Notes under the pieces: model-generated | Database searches by the model: none | Told to the model about the DNA's origin: nothing | What the model saw: the letters and a program-made list of their open reading frames with translations, nothing else | Shown: piece by piece, positions 52,992-58,058 of the stretch | Layout of the letters: each line of letters starts with the position of its first letter | Position numbering within the stretch: position 1 is the stretch's first letter | Position numbers and translations under genes: made by a program | Assembly: GCF_003478335.1 (NCBI RefSeq) | Contig: NZ_QUFB01000016.1 | Location: forward strand, 1 to 58,058 | DNA length: 58,058 nt | Direction of reading: 5' to 3' | DNA from: Clostridium sp. AM49-4BH | Lineage (GTDB): Bacteria; Bacillota; Clostridia; Lachnospirales; Lachnospiraceae

Positions 52992-54869
52992 ATGAATAAA
53001 AAACAAAAAAAAGTATTGATCCGAATTATCGTGGCAGCAGTATTGATGATCGCGTTATCTGTAATACCGGTTGTCCCGTCAAAAGGTGTGATACGGTTTG
53101 TACTATTTATGATCCCGTATCTGGTGATCGGCTATGATATATTAAGAAAAGCGTTTAAGGGCATCTTAAATCGTCAGGTCTTTGATGAAAATTTTTTAAT
53201 GGCAGTGGCTACGGTCGGAGCAATTTTGCTTGGAGACTATGTTGAGGGAACCGCTGTTATGCTGTTTTACCAGATCGGTGAACTTTTTCAGAGTTATGCA
53301 GTTGGCAAAAGCCGCCGCAATATCAGTGAATTGATGGATATTCGTCCGGATTATGCGAATATTGAGGTGGATGGAGAGATCACACAGGTAGATCCGGACG
53401 AAGTTGAGATCGGCACGGTGATCGTAGTCCAGCCGGGAGAAAAAGTACCGATCGATGGTGTTGTAGAACAGGGAAAGGCATCCTTAAATACGAGTGCATT
53501 GACCGGAGAGAGTAAGCCAAGAGAGGTGCAAGAAGGCGATGAAGTCATCAGCGGCTGCATTAATATGACCGGACTGCTTCATATCCGCACTACGAAAGAA
53601 TTTGGTGAGTCAACCGTATCTAAGATTTTGGATCTGGTGGAAAATTCCAGTTCCAAGAAATCGAGATCTGAGAATTTTATTACAAAATTTGCGAAATATT
53701 ATACACCGGCGGTATGCTATGGTGCGTTGGCGCTTGCTGTTTTGCCGCCACTTGTGAGAATGTTTGCGATGGGGTTGGATCCGAGCTTTGGAGATTGGAT
53801 CTACCGCGCGTTGACATTCTTGGTTATCAGTTGTCCGTGTGCATTGGTTATCAGTATCCCGTTAAGTTTCTTCGCGGGACTGGGTGGAGCAAGCCACGAA
53901 GGTGTACTTGTAAAGGGATCTAATTATTTAGAGACGTTAGCCGGTGTGAAGTGTGTGGTGTTTGATAAGACCGGTACAATGACACAGGGCGTCTTTGAAG
54001 TGATCGGCGTACACCACAGTAAGCTGGAAGAACAGAAATTGTTGGAATATGCTGCACACGCAGAGTGCCATTCAACGCATCCGATCAGTAAGAGTTTGTG
54101 TAAGGCATATCAGGGCAAGATCGATCAGAGCAGAGTGACAGACGTAGAAGAAATTGGCGGCAATGGCATTATTGCTGTTGTTGACGGCAAAAAGATCGCA
54201 GTTGGCAATAGCAAATTGATGAGGAAGATCGGTGTGGCGTGTCAGGAATGCCATAAAGTAGGGACGGTCGTTCATGTTGCTATTGATGGGGAGTATAGCG
54301 GACATATACTGATCGCAGATGTGCTCAAGCCAAATGCAAAAAAGGCAATTGAGGCGCTTCATCGTGCCGGTATCGCCCATACAGTTATGCTGACAGGGGA
54401 TGACAGCCGCGTAGCAGCACAGATAGCAGAGGAACTTCGCATTTCTGAGGTTCACAGTGAATTGCTGCCGGGAGACAAAGTGACACAGGTTGAGGCACTG
54501 TTAGCCAAACAGCCTGCTAAATCAAAACTTGCTTTTGTCGGTGATGGTATTAATGACGCACCGGTGCTGTCGAGGGCGGATATTGGTATTGCTATGGGAG
54601 CACTCGGCTCCGATGCAGCGATTGAAGCGGCAGATGTGGTTTTGATGGATGATGATCCCTTAAAGATTTCCAAGGCGATCCGCATTGCACGTAAATGTAT
54701 CCGCATTGTTTATGAGAATATTTACTTTGCAATCGGCATTAAGCTGCTGTGTCTGCTTTTGGGAGCGATTGGAATTGCTAACATGTGGTTTGCAATCTTT
54801 GCGGATGTCGGGGTTATGGTATTAGCCGTATTGAATGCGATCCGTGCTCTGTTTGTGAAGAAGTTATAA
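52992..54869 (+). CDS. Heavy-metal translocating P1B-type ATPase (Zn/Cd/Pb type)
   Basis: 625 residues. No N-terminal HMA domain. Membrane CPC motif at 281-283 (SCPCALVISIPLS), phosphorylated Asp325 in DKTGTM, TGD and GDGINDAP (517-524) in the ATP-binding domains, and HP (HSTHPISKSL) as in P1B pumps. The CPC-ALVISIP pattern and a Lys in the following helix fit CadA/ZntA-type zinc, cadmium and lead exporters better than copper pumps. It expels metal across the membrane, controlled by the operator at 52636. No stop or frame problem. Confidence 0.93.
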   Translation: MNKKQKKVLIRIIVAAVLMIALSVIPVVPSKGVIRFVLFMIPYLVIGYDILRKAFKGILNRQVFDENFLMAVATVGAILLGDYVEGTAVMLFYQIGELFQSYAVGKSRRNISELMDIRPDYANIEVDGEITQVDPDEVEIGTVIVVQPGEKVPIDGVVEQGKASLNTSALTGESKPREVQEGDEVISGCINMTGLLHIRTTKEFGESTVSKILDLVENSSSKKSRSENFITKFAKYYTPAVCYGALALAVLPPLVRMFAMGLDPSFGDWIYRALTFLVISCPCALVISIPLSFFAGLGGASHEGVLVKGSNYLETLAGVKCVVFDKTGTMTQGVFEVIGVHHSKLEEQKLLEYAAHAECHSTHPISKSLCKAYQGKIDQSRVTDVEEIGGNGIIAVVDGKKIAVGNSKLMRKIGVACQECHKVGTVVHVAIDGEYSGHILIADVLKPNAKKAIEALHRAGIAHTVMLTGDDSRVAAQIAEELRISEVHSELLPGDKVTQVEALLAKQPAKSKLAFVGDGINDAPVLSRADIGIAMGALGSDAAIEAADVVLMDDDPLKISKAIRIARKCIRIVYENIYFAIGIKLLCLLLGAIGIANMWFAIFADVGVMVLAVLNAIRALFVKKL

Positions 54870-54927
54870 CTCAAACTTCGTGCATCCAAAGTTGCCGTTA
54901 TAATTTGTTTGGGTCAGATATGGTAAA

Positions 54928-54966
54928 GTGGTGTCAATAGGAGGGAATATTGACACCGCTTTTTTG
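54928..54966 (+). terminator. Terminator between the pump gene and arsR
   Basis: GGTGTCAATA pairs perfectly with TATTGACACC, then CGC-T6. Its right arm contains a TTGACA hexamer. Confidence 0.85.
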
Positions 54967-54978
54967 AAACTATAAAAT
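54950..54978 (+). promoter_or_regulatory. Candidate promoter of the arsR-type gene
   Basis: TTGACA (54950-54955), 17-nt spacer, TAAAAT (54973-54978). The -35 hexamer lies inside the terminator's right arm, repeating the design seen at 52593-52628. Confidence 0.5.
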
Positions 54979-55013
54979 AAACATGGATATTGACAGAAAG
55001 AATAGGTGAGACT

Positions 55014-55388
55014 ATGCAGAAAGATTTAGATAAAGAACCGGTATGCTGCGAGACAGTGGAAGTGCATGAGGACTTGTTGCGGATCGTGGAACAGACAATG
55101 CCGGAGGAGACAGAATTGTATGATCTGGCAGAGTTGTTCAAGGTGTTTGGGGATTCCACCCGCATACGGATACTGTTTGTGCTTTCTTCGGCGGAAGTAT
55201 GTGTGTGTGATCTGGCGAGAGTGCTTAATATGACGCAGTCGGCGATCTCTCATCAATTGCGCATTCTCAAGCAAAATAAATTGGTCAAAAGCCGCAGAGA
55301 AGGCAAATCCATTTTTTATTCTCTGGCAGATGGACATGTTAGTACGATCATTGCACAGGGACGCGATCATATTGAGGAGGATGCATAA
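55014..55388 (+). CDS. ArsR/SmtB-family metal-sensing repressor
   Basis: 124 residues from ATG 55014 (after AGGTGAG). Winged helix with DSTRIRILFVLSSAE and MTQSAISHQLRILKQNKLVK. It carries both classical metal sites: CVCD in the recognition-helix region (Cys63, Cys65, alpha-3 type as in CadC) and Asp106-x-His108-N10-His119-xx-Glu122, an exact alpha-5 zinc motif as in SmtB/CzrA. It is expected to release the operator upstream of the pump when zinc, cadmium or lead binds. Confidence 0.93.
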   Translation: MQKDLDKEPVCCETVEVHEDLLRIVEQTMPEETELYDLAELFKVFGDSTRIRILFVLSSAEVCVCDLARVLNMTQSAISHQLRILKQNKLVKSRREGKSIFYSLADGHVSTIIAQGRDHIEEDA

Positions 55389-55573
55389 CATATTGTTATC
55401 ACAAAAAGTTAGTTGTTTCTTACGATATGACTTGCATTTCCTAGTCAAGTAGTGTAAATTATCTAATGGAAACAGAAAAATTAAGAGACTGCTCTGTTAT
55501 CATTTCATAGTATGCATAGGTGCATAGTGTGAAAAGTAGACCATTACGATATCATAGAAAGGAAGAGATAGAC

Positions 55574-56752
55574 ATGAGCAAATTGATTTATTTGGATAAT
55601 GCGGCAACAACGAAGGTACATCCGCAGGTGTTGGAGGCAATGATGCCTTATTTTTCTGAGGAATATGGCAATCCATCCAGTATATATAGTTTCGCAGGTA
55701 AGAGTAAGAAGGCTGTAGAGGATGCCAGACAAACAGTGGCTGACTTTTTGGGTGCCAATGCTAATGAGATTTATTTTACAGGTGGTGGAAGTGAGTCTGA
55801 TAACTGGGCGCTGAAAGCGACAGCTTTTGCGAAGAAAGAAAAAGGAAATCATATTATTACTTCTGCGATAGAGCATCATGCGATCCTGCATACATGTGAA
55901 TATTTGGAAAAGAATGGTTTTGAGGTGACTTACGTTGGAGTAGATGAGGATGGAGTGATCAAGCTGGATGAGCTGAAAGCAGCTATTCGCCCGACAACGA
56001 TCATGATCTCGGTTATGTTTGCAAACAATGAGATTGGTACCATTCAGCCGATCAAGGAGATCGGTGAGATTGCTAAAGAGCATGACATTATTTTCCATAC
56101 CGATGCAGTACAGGCTTATGGACATGTTCCGATCAATGTGGACGAGTATCATATTGATATGTTGAGTGCCAGTGGACATAAGATTAACGGGCCAAAGGGA
56201 ATCGGTATTATGTATTTGCGCAATTCTGTTAAGATTGGACCATTTATTCATGGTGGGGCACAGGAGAGAAATCGCCGTGCCGGCACACATAATGTTCCGG
56301 GAATTGTTGGCTTTGGTAAAGCAACGGAGATCGCTAAAGAGACAATGGCAGAACGAAGTGCCTATGAGACGAAGTTGAGAGATCGCCTGATTGAGGGTCT
56401 TACCACAATTCCGAATTCCAGACTGAATGGACATCGTACGAATCGTCTTCCTAACAATGTAAATGTTGGATTTGAATTTATTGAGGGTGAGTCTATGCTG
56501 ATCCTGTTGGATCAGAAAGGAATCTGCGGCTCCAGCGGATCTGCATGTACTTCGGGTTCTTTGGATCCGTCTCATGTATTATTAGCGATAGGGCTGCCGC
56601 ACGAGAAAGCACATGGTTCTCTGCGATTGACCTTATCCGAGGAGACAACCGAAGAAGATGTAGATTTTGTCATTGAGCAGGTGAAGGCAAATGTGGACAG
56701 ACTTCGAAGCATGTCACCATTGTATACCGATTATTTGAAGAGTCAGCAATAA
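55574..56752 (+). CDS. iscS: Cysteine desulfurase (NifS/IscS type)
   Basis: 392 residues; ATG 55574 follows GGAAGAG. PLP lysine in SASGHKINGPKG, and the catalytic Cys loop in ICGSSGSACTSGSLDPSH. YLDNAATTKVHPQVLEAM and YGNPSSIYSFAGKSKKAVED are standard. It takes sulfur from cysteine to give persulfide for Fe-S cluster building. It leads an operon with a NifU scaffold and an Rrf2 regulator. Upstream, TTGCAT-N17-TAAATT near 55433-55461 is a possible promoter. Confidence 0.96.
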   Translation: MSKLIYLDNAATTKVHPQVLEAMMPYFSEEYGNPSSIYSFAGKSKKAVEDARQTVADFLGANANEIYFTGGGSESDNWALKATAFAKKEKGNHIITSAIEHHAILHTCEYLEKNGFEVTYVGVDEDGVIKLDELKAAIRPTTIMISVMFANNEIGTIQPIKEIGEIAKEHDIIFHTDAVQAYGHVPINVDEYHIDMLSASGHKINGPKGIGIMYLRNSVKIGPFIHGGAQERNRRAGTHNVPGIVGFGKATEIAKETMAERSAYETKLRDRLIEGLTTIPNSRLNGHRTNRLPNNVNVGFEFIEGESMLILLDQKGICGSSGSACTSGSLDPSHVLLAIGLPHEKAHGSLRLTLSEETTEEDVDFVIEQVKANVDRLRSMSPLYTDYLKSQQ

Positions 56753-56780
56753 GAATAGAACAAGATGGAGGATAAACGAT

Positions 56781-57215
56781 ATGTATAGTGAAAAGGTAAT
56801 GGATCATTTCAGTAATCCTAGAAATGTGGGTGAGATCGAAAATGCCAGCGGTGTAGGAACTGTTGGTAATGCCAAGTGTGGCGATATTATGCGTATGTAT
56901 CTTGATATTGATGAAAACCAGGTGATTCGTGACTGTAAGTTTAAGACATTTGGCTGTGGTGCAGCAGTTGCAACAAGCAGTATGGCGACGGAGATGGTTA
57001 TCGGCAAGACGGTACAGGAAGCTTTGGAAGTAACGAATGTGGCAGTTATGGAAGCATTAGATGGACTTCCACCGGTAAAGGTACACTGCTCCTTGTTGGC
57101 AGAAGAAGCAATTCATGCAGCGCTATGGGATTATGCTGAGAAGAATCATATTAAGATCGAAGGGTTAAAGAAACCAAAGAATGATATTAACGATGAAGAG
57201 CCGGCGGAGGACTAA
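56781..57215 (+). CDS. iscU: Fe-S cluster scaffold protein (NifU/IscU type)
   Basis: 144 residues. The three conserved cysteines are present: NAKCGDIMRMYLDI, KTFGCGAAVATSSM and VHCSLLAEEAIHAALWDY. MYSEKVMDHFSNPRNVGEI is the family start. It holds a nascent Fe-S cluster made from IscS sulfur. It lies 28 nt after iscS. Confidence 0.95.
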   Translation: MYSEKVMDHFSNPRNVGEIENASGVGTVGNAKCGDIMRMYLDIDENQVIRDCKFKTFGCGAAVATSSMATEMVIGKTVQEALEVTNVAVMEALDGLPPVKVHCSLLAEEAIHAALWDYAEKNHIKIEGLKKPKNDINDEEPAED

Positions 57216-57221
57216 GCGATT

Positions 57222-57656
57222 ATGAAAATTTCAACGAAAGGAAGATACGCATTGCGGCTGATGCTTGATATTGCAATGCATGACGCAGCGGGTCCGGTGC
57301 GTATTAAGGATGTTGCTGCGCGACAGGAGATCTCAGATAAGTATTTGGAACAGATCGTATCGGTCCTGAATAAAGCAGGATACGTCCGCTCTATACGTGG
57401 ACCGCAGGGCGGATATCAATTGATCCGCAAGCCGAAAGACTACACTGTAGGGATGATCTTGCGACTAACCGAGGGCAGTCTTGCACCGGTCGGTTGTCTC
57501 GAATATGGGGAAAATGATTGTCCGAGACAGGAGATGTGCGCCACCTTGAAGTTGTGGAAAATGTTGGATGAATCCATTAAATCGGTTGTAGACAAAGTGA
57601 CTTTGGAAGATCTGTTAGAGTGGCAGGAAGAGGTCGGATCGGATTATGTGATCTAA
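57222..57656 (+). CDS. iscR: Rrf2-family regulator (IscR type)
   Basis: 144 residues, 6 nt after the scaffold gene. Starts MKISTKGRYALRLMLDIAMH, with the winged helix and a cysteine cluster in GCLEYGENDCPRQEMC for an Fe-S cofactor. Rrf2/IscR proteins adjust Fe-S cluster synthesis to need. It lies last in the operon, unlike the enteric order where iscR leads. Confidence 0.92.
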   Translation: MKISTKGRYALRLMLDIAMHDAAGPVRIKDVAARQEISDKYLEQIVSVLNKAGYVRSIRGPQGGYQLIRKPKDYTVGMILRLTEGSLAPVGCLEYGENDCPRQEMCATLKLWKMLDESIKSVVDKVTLEDLLEWQEEVGSDYVI

Positions 57657-57679
57657 TGCTGTTTATTTATATGAGGAAG

Positions 57680-57716
57680 CAAGGAGTCGAAAATGTATTT
57701 GACTCCTTGTTTTTTA
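57680..57716 (+). terminator. Terminator of the isc operon
   Basis: CAAGGAGTC and GACTCCTTG pair, with AAA/TTT extending inward, followed by T6 and an A/T-rich tail. The giant-hairpin element begins 4 nt later. Confidence 0.85.
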
Positions 57717-57720
57717 TTTT

Positions 57721-58058
57721 ACTAAAACTTTCCATACCGGAAGTTGCTGTAAGAACAACATATTGCTTATTATGTCGACAATAAATGAAATATTTTGCAG
57801 TCGACAAACTAAATTGTTCTGTCATCCTAGAACTAAGATAATTGCCGCAGGACGCAACTTTTTGCGTGATTTCTTATTTTGTTAAGTCTCTGATGAATAC
57901 ATGCCCGAAGGATTGTTTGAGATGTCCCGGTTTAGCAAGGTATCATCCATTTTTGGACGGGACGCTTTCGCTACGATGCGCTACGTTACGTTACTTAATG
58001 TCTCTGAAATACGAGACATAAGTAACGACGAGCGCAAAGTCCCTTTCAAAAATGATGA
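57721..58058 (+). mobile_element. Giant-hairpin element, copy 3 (left part, cut by window end)
   Basis: Left end ACTAAAACTTTCC-ATACCGGAAGTTGC equals that of copy 1, but the following region is closer to copy 2 (CTGTCATCCTAGAACTAAG). The apex hairpin is complete. The right arm lies beyond the window. The embedded ORF from ATG 57921 stays open to the end and encodes the same peptide as copy 2. Confidence 0.8.

Noticed and set aside
55544..56575. 343-codon open frame on the minus strand
   Set aside because: It is fully antisense to the cysteine desulfurase gene, has no ribosome binding site and no recognisable protein; a shadow frame.
1..58058. tRNA, rRNA, prophage, integrase or CRISPR-Cas content
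   Set aside because: I looked through the intergenic stretches and gene products and saw no cloverleaf, rRNA segment, phage gene or cas gene.

Overview
The window looks like chromosome of a motile, Gram-positive, plant-fibre-degrading member of the Clostridia, most likely Lachnospiraceae (Roseburia/Butyrivibrio/Lachnospira-like). The evidence is moderate-to-low GC, strong GGAGG ribosome binding sites, PT-rich linkers joining carbohydrate-binding modules, Big_2 and BspA-type leucine-rich-repeat surface proteins, a flagellin with FliS, a perfect CIRCE operator and an Rrf2/NifS/NifU operon. No phage, plasmid, rRNA, tRNA or CRISPR locus was seen.

Layout. 1-3.6 kb: the 3' end of a secreted CBM2 enzyme, an AraC regulator and a divergent secreted CE1-type esterase. 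3.9-11.1 kb: CIRCE-clpB, a BspA-like lipoprotein and a DbpA-type DEAD-box helicase. 11.2-19.3 kb: a flagellar operon (repeat protein, lytic transglycosylase, a very long repeat-bearing protein, flagellin, FliS) translationally coupled to malQ. 19.4-23.7 kb: an FtsX-type ABC exporter and a small solute-binding-like protein. 23.9-27.1 kb (minus): HIT protein, flavodoxin-SCP2 fusion, rhomboid protease. 27.3-32.1 kb: membrane protein, MerR regulator, Big_2 protein, two-component system. 32.1-35.6 kb: 6S-like RNA, DRE-TIM aldolase, murI, O-acetylhomoserine sulfhydrylase. 35.7-39.6 kb: intracellular leucine-rich-repeat protein + metallopeptidase/VWA protein + MoxR-type AAA ATPase. 39.7-50.2 kb: GH26-like protein, HD-GYP protein, LacI regulator, large coiled-coil protein, GH42 beta-galactosidase, PepD. 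50.3-55.4 kb: membrane glycosyltransferase and a metal-efflux locus (HMA protein, P-type ATPase, ArsR). 55.6-57.7 kb: iscS-iscU-iscR.

The most unusual content is not a protein. A dispersed element of about 550 bp is present three times (6662-7220 minus, 24414-24961 plus, 57721 to the window end plus) and as two relics (46597-46659 and 52503-52531). In the two complete copies, nearly the whole length folds into one giant imperfect hairpin. The core is almost identical between copies, while the outer arms differ between copies but match within each copy (compensated pairs). Two smaller hairpin families are also scattered between genes: a terminator-like one with at least five copies, and one of about 165 nt.

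A caution about the sequence. Ten otherwise well-conserved genes are broken by eleven single frameshifts. Ten of these are repaired by adding one base, often in a short homopolymer. This pattern fits uncorrected deletion errors better than real gene loss, so those genes are annotated as single genes with the break noted.
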